The notes under the pieces were generated by a model, which saw only the letters and a list, made by a program, of their open reading frames with translations, was not told where the DNA came from and searched no databases. Of a DNA stretch of 50,389 nt, positions 40,711-49,011 are shown piece after piece (position 1 is the stretch's first letter; every line of letters starts with the position of its first letter). The position numbers were made by a program, and so were the translations under genes. This stretch comes from JBOHNS01 sp050730835 (GTDB lineage: Bacteria > Patescibacteriota > Saccharimonadia > Saccharimonadales > UBA4665). The DNA is taken from the NCBI GenBank assembly GCA_050730835.1, contig JBOHNS010000024.1, forward strand, positions 1 to 50,389, given 5' to 3'.

Positions 40711-41982
40711 TTATACGCTTTGATTTAGGGACGTCGATAAGACATTTATCACATTATCCGCCGCGATTAACTGCGGGTTAGCTTGCCGCCTGGCTTTTAA
40801 TTCTACTTGGCCAGCGGCCACGGTTTTGGCGCTAACCACTAGGCGATATGGCATGCCCAGCAAATCGGCGTCGGCGAATTTTTCGCCCGGACGCAAATCG
40901 CGGTCGTCATATAGTACCAAAATGCCAGCTTGAGTCAAGTCATTATACAATTTATCGGACGTCTTTATTACGTTTTCATCATTGCCTAGTCTTGCCAAAT
41001 AAACATGTGCTGGAGCGATATTTTCCGGCCAAACTAGGCCACGGTCATCGGCAAAATATTCAGCAATAAGCCCCATTAAACGGCTGATGCCAATGCCATA
41101 ACAACCCATAATGATTGATTGTTGCTGGCCATTTTCATCTGTAAAATAAACGTCTAGCGCGTCGGTATACTTGCTTTCTAGCGGGAAAATATTACCGACT
41201 TCTACGCCGCGTTTTTCTACCAGTTCTTCGCGCTTGAGGCCGAGTTTTTGTAAGTTTTCGTCTGTTAATATTTCTTTATTGACGGCTATGCGCTTGCCTT
41301 CGTGAACGTAAACGGTGTCTTCGCCGACTGGGCTTATAGTTTGGAATTCGTCGCTGAATTTATTGGTAAAAATACCGCCGTCGGCGTAGCAGCGATAGGT
41401 CGATTCGCCGATGCCTAGGCGCATATAAACTTGCCCATAAGCGCTGGCTACACGCTCGTAAATTTTATCGTGCTCTGTTTGGCTGCGCGCTAAAGAGTAC
41501 ATGTCTTTCATGACAAATTCACGGCCCCGCATTAGGCCACTTTTAGCACGTAATTCGTTGCGGAATTTGTTTTGAATTTGATAAACCATAATAGGAAAAT
41601 CTTTATAAGACGAAACGTAACGACTGAGAGCATCGACAATTGGTTCTTCGTGCGTTAAACCCATGCCAAGCTCCGTACCATTCGCTAGCTTTGTCTTAAA
41701 CCAATTATCAACTTTATTGTCATCCCAGCGATCGGTTTTTTCGAATATATCTTTAGGCTGCAAAACGGTCATTTGCACTTCTTGGCCGCCTATATCATTC
41801 ATTTCCTCGCGGACAATTTGGGTAATATTATCCAGCACTCGTTTGCCAAGTGGCAAATAAGCGTAAACGCCAGCCATTTCTTTATGAATAAATCCTGCTT
41901 GGATTAATAATTGGGCGTTTTTCGCTGTTTCATCCGCCGGCACCGTTTTGCTAGTCTTAGTAAATAACTGCGATAATCTCAA
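40711..41982 (-). CDS. proS: Prolyl-tRNA synthetase, short form without editing insertion
   Basis: The 423-residue class II synthetase starts MRLSQLFTKTSKTVPADETA and contains EMAGVYAYLPLGKRVLDN, TLTHEEP-like GLTHEEPIVDALSRY, and motif 2 KFRNELRAKSGLMRGREFVMKD. A large deletion follows YADGGIFTNKFSDEFQT where longer bacterial enzymes carry the about 180-residue editing domain INS, so it cannot hydrolyse mischarged Ala-tRNA-Pro in cis. Motif 3 CYGIGISRLMG and the anticodon domain follow. The start appears to be TTG (41982). An array of seven CTTGCTA repeats sits 11 bases upstream. Confidence 0.95.
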   Translation of the reverse strand: MRLSQLFTKTSKTVPADETAKNAQLLIQAGFIHKEMAGVYAYLPLGKRVLDNITQIVREEMNDIGGQEVQMTVLQPKDIFEKTDRWDDNKVDNWFKTKLANGTELGMGLTHEEPIVDALSRYVSSYKDFPIMVYQIQNKFRNELRAKSGLMRGREFVMKDMYSLARSQTEHDKIYERVASAYGQVYMRLGIGESTYRCYADGGIFTNKFSDEFQTISPVGEDTVYVHEGKRIAVNKEILTDENLQKLGLKREELVEKRGVEVGNIFPLESKYTDALDVYFTDENGQQQSIIMGCYGIGISRLMGLIAEYFADDRGLVWPENIAPAHVYLARLGNDENVIKTSDKLYNDLTQAGILVLYDDRDLRPGEKFADADLLGMPYRLVVSAKTVAAGQVELKARRQANPQLIAADNVINVLSTSLNQSV

Positions 41983-41993
41983 TTCTTAAACCC

Positions 41994-42042
41994 CTTGCTA
42001 CTTGCTACTTGCTACTTGCTACTTGCTACTTGCTACTTGCTA
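41994..42042 (+). repeat. Heptamer tandem array (CTTGCTA x7)
   Basis: Seven perfect head-to-tail copies of CTTGCTA fill most of the proS-CPBP gap. The identical unit occurs four times inside prmC at 49587-49614. Confidence 0.97.
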
Positions 42043-42056
42043 CTAACAATTATAAC

Positions 42057-42902
42057 CTAATGCACATGCACTAAAAACAGCGCCGCAAAAGCCACAAAAT
42101 TTTTCAGCCCGTGCGCGCCCATGCCGGCATAAATTCGGCCGGTTTTTTCGCGGATAAAACACAAAACCGATGACAAAATAAAGGTATCAACTCCGGCAAT
42201 GTACAATAATCCGCCGGATTTGCTTTCCAGTAAATGCGGCGCGGCAAACAGCAAGCTGGTAATTATTAGCGCCGCGGCAAACGGCAAGCGCCGGCGCAAA
42301 CCGCTGTACAAAAAACCACGAAACATAATTTCTTCGGCAATCGGCGGCAAAATCACCAAACTTAACAGCACCAAAATCAAGCGCCAGCCCGCGGTCGACG
42401 TGGCAAAACCAATCGACTGGGATTGACTAACGTTAAACGACGGAATAAGTTTACTCAAAATAGCCACGGCCACAAAATAAATCACAAAATAAATCACCAC
42501 GCCGATGAAGGCCAGCGGCAAATCTTGCCACTTCGGCCGCTGCAAACCAATTGACGAAAATTTGGCTTTTTTGAGCCGCACAAAACCAAAAATCAGCGCC
42601 ACCGTTATCGCCTCGGCCAGCAAAATATAGACAAAATAACCGACTGTCGAACTGTTCAGCCACATCGTGCTATGGGCTTTCGTCCAATGTCGCGCTAGCG
42701 GATACAGATCGGCCAAATTGATAGCCACAATTTGGGCTGCCAGATAAGTAAAAATTACCACAATTATCGCCGCCCACGGACTCCATTTAACAACGGCAAA
42801 TTGGCTGGGAGCGTTTTTTGCGGCTTTTTGAGGCGACTTGGGCTCGGCCGATTTGGATGCGCTCGGCTTGGCCGTGGCCGACTTTTTAATATTTGTGGAC
42901 AT
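42057..42902 (-). CDS. CPBP (CAAX/Rce1-type) intramembrane metalloprotease
   Basis: About 281 residues, with a Lys/Ser/Ala-rich cytoplasmic N-terminus (1-40) and about eight TM segments. The CPBP motifs are present: the EExxxR motif in PPIAEEIMFRGFLYSGL and the FxxxH motif in LLFAAPHLLE. Rce1-type proteases cleave within the membrane; in bacteria they are linked to bacteriocin immunity, peptide processing or unknown roles. The ATG at 42902 (inside the rseP 3' end) is preferred over the TTG two codons upstream. The 17-base overlap with rseP implies coupled expression of two membrane proteases. Confidence 0.9.
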   Translation of the reverse strand: MSTNIKKSATAKPSASKSAEPKSPQKAAKNAPSQFAVVKWSPWAAIIVVIFTYLAAQIVAINLADLYPLARHWTKAHSTMWLNSSTVGYFVYILLAEAITVALIFGFVRLKKAKFSSIGLQRPKWQDLPLAFIGVVIYFVIYFVAVAILSKLIPSFNVSQSQSIGFATSTAGWRLILVLLSLVILPPIAEEIMFRGFLYSGLRRRLPFAAALIITSLLFAAPHLLESKSGGLLYIAGVDTFILSSVLCFIREKTGRIYAGMGAHGLKNFVAFAALFLVHVH

Positions 42903-44067
42903 CGGCAATCGTTATTAAAATAATTAGCGCGATTAATACGGCAAAACCGGTGCCATAAATCATGGCTTCGGCTTTTTCGGTCAGTTTCCGGTGTAGGCCG
43001 CGGGCGCCGAGTGTGACAAAAACTTTGCCCCCGTCCAGCGCCGGAATCGGCAGCACGTTCATAATCGCCAGACTTAAAGATATGATCGCGACGATCATTA
43101 AGATAAATTGATAGCCGAGCAGACTGCCGTGCTTTAATATTTCAAATATGCCGACCGGCCCCGAAACTTGAGCGCTGGCCGTGGTTTGGCCGGCCACGCG
43201 CGCCGCGTGATTGCCGGTCGCTAGGCCAGCAATAATGGAGCCCAGTCCGGCCAGCGCATGGCCTAAACCTTGGAAAGTCAATACCGTAAATTGCACCATC
43301 AAGCCGCCGGCCACAATTGGCGCCGACCAAGTCGAACGCTGCAACTTGTAATCACTGGGCGCGATGCCGATGTAGCCTTTCGGATTTTTGGTTTTTAGGC
43401 TGGCGGCCACAATTTTTTTGGTTCTTAGTGTCGCCGTGGTGGTTTTTAGCTGGCCGCTACGCAAATATTTGACGATTACTTTTTGCCCGGCCAGACTTTT
43501 GGTAACTGCCGACAAATTTTTAGCGTTTTTGGCTTTGATAATCTTGCCCTGATTATTGACCGGCGTAAAAGATTTCAGCTGATCGTCAGATTTCAGACCA
43601 GCCCGGGCGGCCGGTGAATTTTTCTCGACAAAGCCAACCAAAACCTCGTTTTTGGCTACACTCGTATCGCTTTTAATGGTGAACTGATGGTTGACTAATT
43701 TCGGCATGCCCAGCCACGCCAGCGCCGTTAAAATCACGAAGGCCGCCAGCAAATTCATGGCCACGCCGGCCAGCATGATTTTGGTTTTGTTTTTTAGGCT
43801 GGCCGCGCCGTAAGTTCCGGGCCTAGTGTCGCTATCGCTTTCGCCGTGTAGGCGCACGAAACCGCCGAGCGGCAGCAAATTGATGGTAAAATCATAATCG
43901 CCTTTTTTGCTTTTAACGCGCTTTTTAAATAGCCGCGGCGGGAAAAATATGCCAAATTCGTCCGCGCCCACGCCGTTACGTCGCGCCACAATAAAATGCC
44001 CCAGCTCGTGCACCACGACCAGCATAATGAACAAAAATATGCCTAAGATTAGCAAACCGACGGACAT
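42886..44067 (-). CDS. rseP: Site-2 intramembrane zinc protease RseP (M50)
   Basis: The 393-residue protease has the zinc motif HELGH at 20-24 within the first TM helix, conserved RLFKKRVKSKKGDYDFTINL and LPLGGFVRL loops, one PDZ domain (about 130-230), and the second catalytic segment NVLPIPALDGGKVF near the C-terminus. RseP cleaves membrane anchors of regulators and signal-peptide remnants. Its ATG overlaps a TAA (TAATG) that ends a 47-codon ORF, and its 3' end overlaps the CPBP protease gene. The usual dxr/cdsA/uppS neighbours are missing, although frr, tsf and rpsB precede it as in many bacteria. Confidence 0.95.
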   Translation of the reverse strand: MSVGLLILGIFLFIMLVVVHELGHFIVARRNGVGADEFGIFFPPRLFKKRVKSKKGDYDFTINLLPLGGFVRLHGESDSDTRPGTYGAASLKNKTKIMLAGVAMNLLAAFVILTALAWLGMPKLVNHQFTIKSDTSVAKNEVLVGFVEKNSPAARAGLKSDDQLKSFTPVNNQGKIIKAKNAKNLSAVTKSLAGQKVIVKYLRSGQLKTTTATLRTKKIVAASLKTKNPKGYIGIAPSDYKLQRSTWSAPIVAGGLMVQFTVLTFQGLGHALAGLGSIIAGLATGNHAARVAGQTTASAQVSGPVGIFEILKHGSLLGYQFILMIVAIISLSLAIMNVLPIPALDGGKVFVTLGARGLHRKLTEKAEAMIYGTGFAVLIALIILITIADVHKY

Positions 44068-44210
44068 TATTTTGCAAAGCCTCGACTATTTGTGCTGTAG
44101 CAGCGTGCCATTAATGGCAAATATTTTTGGCCGAAATGTCTGTAGCGGCAATTGCTATCACCCGCCAAGCCAAGACAATTGATTGCCCTAAATTCAAAAA
44201 CTTTAGTCAT
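44067..44210 (-). CDS. Small ORF (47 aa) coupled to rseP
   Basis: Most of the frr-rseP gap is an open 47-codon frame. The ATG at 44210 has AGGTGG five bases upstream and a possible -10 TACAAT just before that, and the TAA overlaps the rseP ATG as TAATG. The product starts MTKVFEFRAINCLGLAGDSN and carries three Cys and several Arg/Tyr; it has no hydrophobic helix and no recognised family. The ribosome site and stop/start overlap support a translated leader or a small partner of rseP. A 14-bp palindrome, TGCCATTAATGGCA (44106-44119), lies inside it and could be an operator instead. Confidence 0.4.
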   Translation of the reverse strand: MTKVFEFRAINCLGLAGDSNCRYRHFGQKYLPLMARCYSTNSRGFAK

Positions 44211-44258
44211 TATCACCACCTATTGTAACAAGTTTGCTGCACGTCTGCCTTAAAAAGT

Positions 44259-44822
44259 TTAGACGGTCATTATTGCTTGTTGTTTGGCTTTGGCTTGAGT
44301 TTCGACGCTTTGTTTTTGCTGGTTCATGGCTTCGTCGATTTGCTTTTCGATAAGTTTTTGGTCGTCTTCTGTCATTGCTTTAGCTTTTTTGGCGCTATCG
44401 GCGGTGCGCAGCGCTTCATGCCGAGCATTGCGCATAGACACAAAACAATCTTCTAGCTTTTCGCCTAGTTGTTTAGCGATTTCTCGGCGACGTTCTTCCG
44501 TTAGCGGCGGAACTGGCACGCGGACAATTCGTCCGTCATCGCTAGGATTTAGGCCTAGAGATTGATTATCTCTAATAGCGCCGCTAATGGCTGCTAAATT
44601 ATTAGGGTCGAACGGCGAAACCTGAATTAGCTGGGCTTCTGGCGTGCTAATGCTGGCGACTTGATTGAGCGGCATTGGGCTGCCATAAGCCTCAACCATG
44701 ACGCCGTCTAGCATCGAAACGCTAGCCCGTCCGGTGCGGATCTTTTTTAGCTCTTGACTAAAATGTTCGCTAGCAGATTCTAGCTTTTTTTTAGTGTCGG
44801 CAACAATCTGGCTTGGGCTCAT
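44259..44822 (-). CDS. frr: Ribosome recycling factor
   Basis: The 187-residue protein is full-length RRF: an N-terminal helix with SASEHFSQELKKIRTGRAS, the beta domain with VASISTPEAQLIQVSPFDP, and the C-terminal helices with VRVPVPPLTEERRREIAKQL. With EF-G it splits the 70S complex after termination. It starts two bases after the tsf stop, so tsf and frr are co-translated. Confidence 0.97.
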   Translation of the reverse strand: MSPSQIVADTKKKLESASEHFSQELKKIRTGRASVSMLDGVMVEAYGSPMPLNQVASISTPEAQLIQVSPFDPNNLAAISGAIRDNQSLGLNPSDDGRIVRVPVPPLTEERRREIAKQLGEKLEDCFVSMRNARHEALRTADSAKKAKAMTEDDQKLIEKQIDEAMNQQKQSVETQAKAKQQAIMTV

Positions 44823-44824
44823 GG

Positions 44825-45418
44825 CTAGACTTCTCCGAGAGCTAGGCGCTCAAAGCGGCGCACTACGATGTTTTCGCCAAGCTTGGCGATATACTGTTTC
44901 ACGTAATCGCCAACTGTTTGGTCCGGATTTTTGATGAACGGCTGGTCTAGTAGGCACTTTTCGGCAAAGTATTTTTTGACTTGGCCTTCGACAATTTTAT
45001 CTAGCATGTTTGCTGGTTTGCCTTCGGCTAAAGCCTTTTCTTTTAATTCTTCGCTAGCTCGTTTTTGCTCGGATTCCGGCACGTTTTCTAGCGCCACGTA
45101 TTCCGGCGCGCTAGCGGCTATTTGGATGGCCACGTCGTGCGCTAGAGTTTTAAAATCTTCTGTGCGAGTTACAAAATCTGTTTCACAGTTAACTTCTACC
45201 AGCACGCCAATCCGGCCACTGTGAACATAGGCTTCTACCAAACCTTCGCGGGCTTCACGTTCGCTCTTTTTCTCGGCTTTGGTTAGGCCTTTTTTGCGCA
45301 TGGCGGCTAGCGCTTTATCAAAATCGCCGCTAGATTCATCTAGCGCTTTTTTAGCATCGGTCATGCCTACGCCGGTAAGTTCGCGCAAGCGCTTAATTTC
45401 TTCGATTGATACGGCCAT
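44825..45418 (-). CDS. tsf: Elongation factor Ts (short form)
   Basis: From the ATG at 45418, which has AAGGAGA just upstream, the protein has 197 residues. An upstream in-frame start would add 15 unrelated residues. It begins MAVSIEEIKRLRELTGVGMT, giving the UBA-like N-terminal domain, followed by the core motif VEVNCETDFVTRTEDF. It exchanges GDP for GTP on EF-Tu. At about 200 residues it has only one of the two core subdomains of the 283-residue E. coli protein, like other short EF-Ts. rpsB lies upstream. Confidence 0.96.
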   Translation of the reverse strand: MAVSIEEIKRLRELTGVGMTDAKKALDESSGDFDKALAAMRKKGLTKAEKKSEREAREGLVEAYVHSGRIGVLVEVNCETDFVTRTEDFKTLAHDVAIQIAASAPEYVALENVPESEQKRASEELKEKALAEGKPANMLDKIVEGQVKKYFAEKCLLDQPFIKNPDQTVGDYVKQYIAKLGENIVVRRFERLALGEV

Positions 45419-45424
45419 AAATCT

Positions 45425-45545
45425 CCTTCTTAAATTATCCTGTAACTTGTCACATGTCACCAAACTGTCACCATTATCTTGTCACAATTTTAGCTTCATG
45501 GCTAATTGCTACAGGCTAATGTATGGTCACAGGTAACAGGCTAAT
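45425..45545. repeat. TGTCAC repeat units in the rpsB-tsf gap
   Basis: TGTCAC occurs at 45448, 45455, 45466 and 45480; three of the four are on a 7-base register (7, 11 and 14 bases apart), and a GGTCAC-GGTAAC pair follows near 45525. It looks like a degenerate member of the heptamer repeat family. The gap otherwise holds only the tsf ribosome site. Confidence 0.4.
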
Positions 45546-45547
45546 TG

Positions 45548-46264
45548 CTAATTGGTTTTCTCCTCGGGTTTTTTGGACTTAGCTTTGCCCTGGCTCACGG
45601 CTGCTTGCACGTAATCGGCGACTAGCTGGATGGTTTTGATCGCGTCGTCATTACAAGGAATAACATAATTAGCTACGCTAGGATCTGTATTCGTGTCGGC
45701 TAATGCAACTACCGGTATGCCGAGCTTGCGCGCTTCTTTAACGGCGTTAGCGTCGGCTAGTAAATCTACTACGAACATCGCGCCCGGCTTGCGGCTAAGC
45801 TCTTTTATGCCGCCGTAGAGCAAGTTCATTTGCTCGATTTCTTCTTGAAACCTTTGCACTTCCAGCTTGTTATATTTCGCCGCCAGCTCGCCGCCAGCCA
45901 GGCGATTTTCCAAATCCTGCAGGTGCTTCACGCGCCCGCCAATAGTATTCCAGTTGGTAATCATGCCGCCCAGCCAGCGCTCAGTTACAAATGGCATATT
46001 AGTGTTTTCGGCTAATTTTTTGATAATGTCTTTGGCTTGGCGTTTGGTGCCAACGAACAAAATTTGTTTGCCGTCAGCCGCGGTTTTGCTTAAGAAATCC
46101 AGCGCATCGTTCAAACCTTCGACGGTTTTAGTCAGGTCAATAATATGGCTGCCGCCGCGCTTAGAGTGAATATACGGCGCCATTTTCGGGTGCCAGCGGC
46201 TAGTTTTGTGGCCAAAATGCGCCCCAGCCTCTAGTAATTGTTTAATATCGACATCGACTGCCAT
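45548..46264 (-). CDS. rpsB: Ribosomal protein uS2
   Basis: The 238-residue protein is uS2: KQLLEAGAHFGHKTSRWHPK at the N-terminus, IHSKRGGSHIIDLTKT, FVGTKRQAKDIIK, WLGGMITNWNTI and the final GIPVVALADTNTDPSVANYV. It completes 30S assembly near the platform. It is followed by tsf and frr, a widely conserved order. A roughly 200-base leader with two hairpins and a class C repeat element lies upstream. No clear Shine-Dalgarno sequence is seen next to the ATG. Confidence 0.97.
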   Translation of the reverse strand: MAVDVDIKQLLEAGAHFGHKTSRWHPKMAPYIHSKRGGSHIIDLTKTVEGLNDALDFLSKTAADGKQILFVGTKRQAKDIIKKLAENTNMPFVTERWLGGMITNWNTIGGRVKHLQDLENRLAGGELAAKYNKLEVQRFQEEIEQMNLLYGGIKELSRKPGAMFVVDLLADANAVKEARKLGIPVVALADTNTDPSVANYVIPCNDDAIKTIQLVADYVQAAVSQGKAKSKKPEEKTN

Positions 46265-46279
46265 AAACTTATTTTGATC

Positions 46280-46390
46280 GTTGAACCTTGAACCTTGAAC
46301 CTTACTTGATTGTTTTTCATAGAACTTTTAGGTGGTCTATGGTCAACGTTATAGTAATGCTCTACGGTCAAAGATCTAAGATCAATTCTC
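46280..46390. repeat. Heptamer units and class C core upstream of rpsB
   Basis: TTGAACC-type units repeat three times at about 46281-46303. Further on, the core GGTCAACGTTATAGTAATG (46341-46359) matches 16186-16204 with two differences, surrounded by GATCTAAG-like words also seen there. Confidence 0.55.
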
Positions 46391-46417
46391 CTTTCCTTCT
46401 TCTTCGGCCGGAGAGCC

Positions 46418-46452
46418 CGCTAAATGTTTTTAGCGAGAGGAATAAAACCTCT
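46418..46452 (-). promoter_or_regulatory. Two adjoining hairpins in the rpsB leader (candidate r-protein leader RNA)
   Basis: On the minus strand, AGAGG-loop-CCTCT (46452-46436) is directly followed by CGCTAAA-AACA-TTTAGCG (46435-46418), a perfect 7-bp stem with a four-base loop. A purine-rich stretch ending AAAGGAG then follows about 20 bases later. Position upstream of rpsB suggests autoregulation by uS2, but I cannot match a known leader motif. Confidence 0.4.
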
Positions 46453-46512
46453 GACCTGCTTAATTTGTATTAAGTTCATTTTAACAGATGAACTAGGCCA
46501 AAGCAACTAATC

Positions 46513-46557
46513 TTGACCAACCGGTAACAGATATGTATAATTGCTACTCAGATTATG
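46513..46557 (+). promoter_or_regulatory. Strong promoter of rpmE2
   Basis: TTGACC (46513-46518), a 17-base spacer and TATAAT (46536-46541) with an extended TG form the best sigma-70 promoter in the window. The ATG follows 13 bases after the -10, so the leader is about six bases. Confidence 0.7.
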
Positions 46558-46899
46558 AAGCAGAGTTTACACCCAGACAATTATCGCCCTGTCGTGTTTC
46601 AGGATTTGAATAACGGCACTAACTTTTTGACGCGTTCGACTGCCCAAACCGACGAAACTATTAAGCTAGATGGCGTAGAATATCCGCTAGTAAAGGTTCA
46701 TATCACCAGCAGTTCGCACCCATTTTTCACTGGCGAAGAGCGCGTACTCGACATTGAAGGCCGCGTCGACAAATTCAAAGCCCGCGCCGCAGCCGCCGAA
46801 GCCGGCAAGCAAAAGCGTATAGCCGCCGCTCAAAAACAAGCCAAGCGCGCCGCCGCCAAAGCCGCCCGCGCCGCCGACCAACAAACTAAAATTAGTTAG
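46555..46899 (+). CDS. rpmE2: Ribosomal protein bL31 type B with Ala/Lys-rich tail
   Basis: The first 75 residues match bL31 type B: HPDNYRPVVFQDLNNGTNFL, YPLVKVHITSSSHPFFTGEE and a GRVDKFKARA end. The Cys residues of zinc-binding type A are absent. A tail of about 35 Ala/Lys/Arg-rich residues is added, as in several CPR ribosomal proteins, and probably contacts rRNA. The TAG stop is part of the first unit of a heptamer repeat array. Confidence 0.92.
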   Translation: MKQSLHPDNYRPVVFQDLNNGTNFLTRSTAQTDETIKLDGVEYPLVKVHITSSSHPFFTGEERVLDIEGRVDKFKARAAAAEAGKQKRIAAAQKQAKRAAAKAARAADQQTKIS

Positions 46900-46931
46900 G
46901 TTATAGGTGCTAGGTTTTAGGTTATAGTAGT
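46897..46931 (+). repeat. Heptamer array, left flank of the four-helix-bundle gene
   Basis: Five 7-base units follow each other: TAGGTTA, TAGGTGC, TAGGTTT, TAGGTTA and TAGTAGT. The first includes the rpmE2 stop codon. The reverse complement resembles the array at 47281-47312 on the other side of the gene, so the two arrays are inverted. Confidence 0.85.
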
Positions 46932-46934
46932 TGT

Positions 46935-47291
46935 ATGACAGTAGCTTCGTTTAAGAATCTTATTGTGTGGCAAAAGTCCTTTGCTTTGGTCAAGCAAATC
47001 TACGAATTAACAAACCAACTCCCCAAGCACGAGCAGTTTGGGCTGGCCAGTCAGCTGCAGCGCTGCGCAGTTTCAATTCCCAGCAATATAGCCGAAGGCC
47101 AGCAGCGTAATAACCTGAAAGAATATTGCCAGTTTCTCGGCATCGCTCGCGGCTCGGCCGGCGAGCTGGAAACCCAACTATTGCTTGTGAAAGAAATTTA
47201 TAAAATCGATACAACCGACCTAGTCAGCAAAACCCAAGAAATCCAAAAAATGCTCTGCTCCCTAACCACCAAATTAAAATCTAGAACCTAG
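46935..47291 (+). CDS. Four-helix-bundle protein (23S rRNA-IVP / S23 family)
   Basis: The 118-residue protein fits the four-helix-bundle family first found as ORFs in 23S rRNA intervening sequences: FKNLIVWQKSFALVKQIYEL, LPKHEQFGLASQLQRCAVSI, PSNIAEGQQR, an EYCQFLGIARGSAGELETQL helix and a final helix. Members are small basic pentamers; related proteins assist diversity-generating retroelements, but no reverse transcriptase is present here. It is flanked by inverted heptamer arrays, and both its own stop and that of the gene before it lie within repeat units, which looks like insertion of a small cassette between rpmE2 and prfA. Confidence 0.92.
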   Translation: MTVASFKNLIVWQKSFALVKQIYELTNQLPKHEQFGLASQLQRCAVSIPSNIAEGQQRNNLKEYCQFLGIARGSAGELETQLLLVKEIYKIDTTDLVSKTQEIQKMLCSLTTKLKSRT

Positions 47292-47312
47292 CACCACTAG
47301 AACCTATAAACT
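47281..47312 (+). repeat. Heptamer array, right flank of the four-helix-bundle gene
   Basis: Units CTAGAAC, CTAGCAC, (CA), CTAGAAC, CTATAAA and CTATCC run from 47281. The CTAGCAC region pairs with GGTGCTAG of the left array, so the two flanks are inverted repeats. The TAG stop of the enclosed gene lies inside. Confidence 0.85.
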
Positions 47313-47318
47313 ATCCCC

Positions 47319-48377
<1,059 letters not shown>

Positions 48378-48394
48378 ATATCTTTGCTAAAAAT

Positions 48395-48904
48395 CTACTG
48401 AAACCTGCGAACATACGTTTCATTTGTGGGGTTCTGGTTTTCTAATACAAAACGGTCGCTTTCATCTAGGCTAACTACACAGTGCTGCCTCGAAACAGTG
48501 TCGGGCAAATTGTTCTGCCTTTCAAAACTCCGGCCCAGCCCCCAAGGCCGGTCCTTCGACAGACTAAATGAAACGGGCTTAAAATCACGGTTTGAGCTAG
48601 ATAGTATCAGTATAAACTCGCTTTTATGAAATGCGTTAAGAGTATTAATCACCGCGCCTTCTGCGTAATCTTGGCCCGAACCAAGCCTCAGCACCGCGAC
48701 CCCCATACCCTCAATCTTAACTCCATTACCGACTTCCCAATCTCTGCGAGCACGGGCGTTTCCGCGGTTCGGTGAAATATCAAAAACTACAGTCTGTTCA
48801 GAACCAAGCACAAAGCCCTGCGCAAGCTCTTCGTCCGTAGGCTCATAAGGCTCTCCCTGCTCAAAATTATGTGGAAATTTTTCGACCATTTTATACTCAA
48901 ACAC
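48395..48904 (-). CDS. FHA-domain protein
   Basis: The C-terminal half (about residues 95-167) contains forkhead-associated landmarks: WGLGRSFERQNNLPD (the G-R pair), VSRQHCVVSLDE (S-R-x-H) and NPTNETYVRR (the N-x-T turn). FHA domains bind phosphothreonine peptides. The N-terminal part is acidic and unrecognised. Translation starts at GTG (48904) or, more likely, at the ATG five codons later (48889). No Ser/Thr kinase gene is in the window. It converges with prfA (17-base gap). Confidence 0.72.
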   Translation of the reverse strand: MFEYKMVEKFPHNFEQGEPYEPTDEELAQGFVLGSEQTVVFDISPNRGNARARRDWEVGNGVKIEGMGVAVLRLGSGQDYAEGAVINTLNAFHKSEFILILSSSNRDFKPVSFSLSKDRPWGLGRSFERQNNLPDTVSRQHCVVSLDESDRFVLENQNPTNETYVRRFQ

Positions 48905-48968
48905 TCTTATTAATTATGCAGAATTATAACAATTTATTACAGTATTGTCAATCTAGGATTCAGATTAG

Positions 48969-49011
48969 TAGACAATTAGAGCTAGACTGAACTATATTAA
49001 GGCCAAGCATG
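48969..49011 (+). promoter_or_regulatory. Promoter of prmC
   Basis: TAGACA (48969-48974), an 18-base spacer and TATATT (48993-48998) end ten bases before the ATG at 49009, giving a very short leader. Confidence 0.5.

Noticed and set aside
41994..42042. CRISPR-like array
   Set aside because: The 7-base units abut directly with no spacers, so this is a simple tandem repeat.
44106..44119. 14-bp palindrome TGCCATTAATGGCA as an operator
   Set aside because: It lies inside the 47-codon ORF and is far from a -10 box; a single palindrome is not enough to call a regulator site.
46935..47291. Accessory protein of a diversity-generating retroelement
   Set aside because: No reverse transcriptase and no template/variable repeat pair are present nearby.
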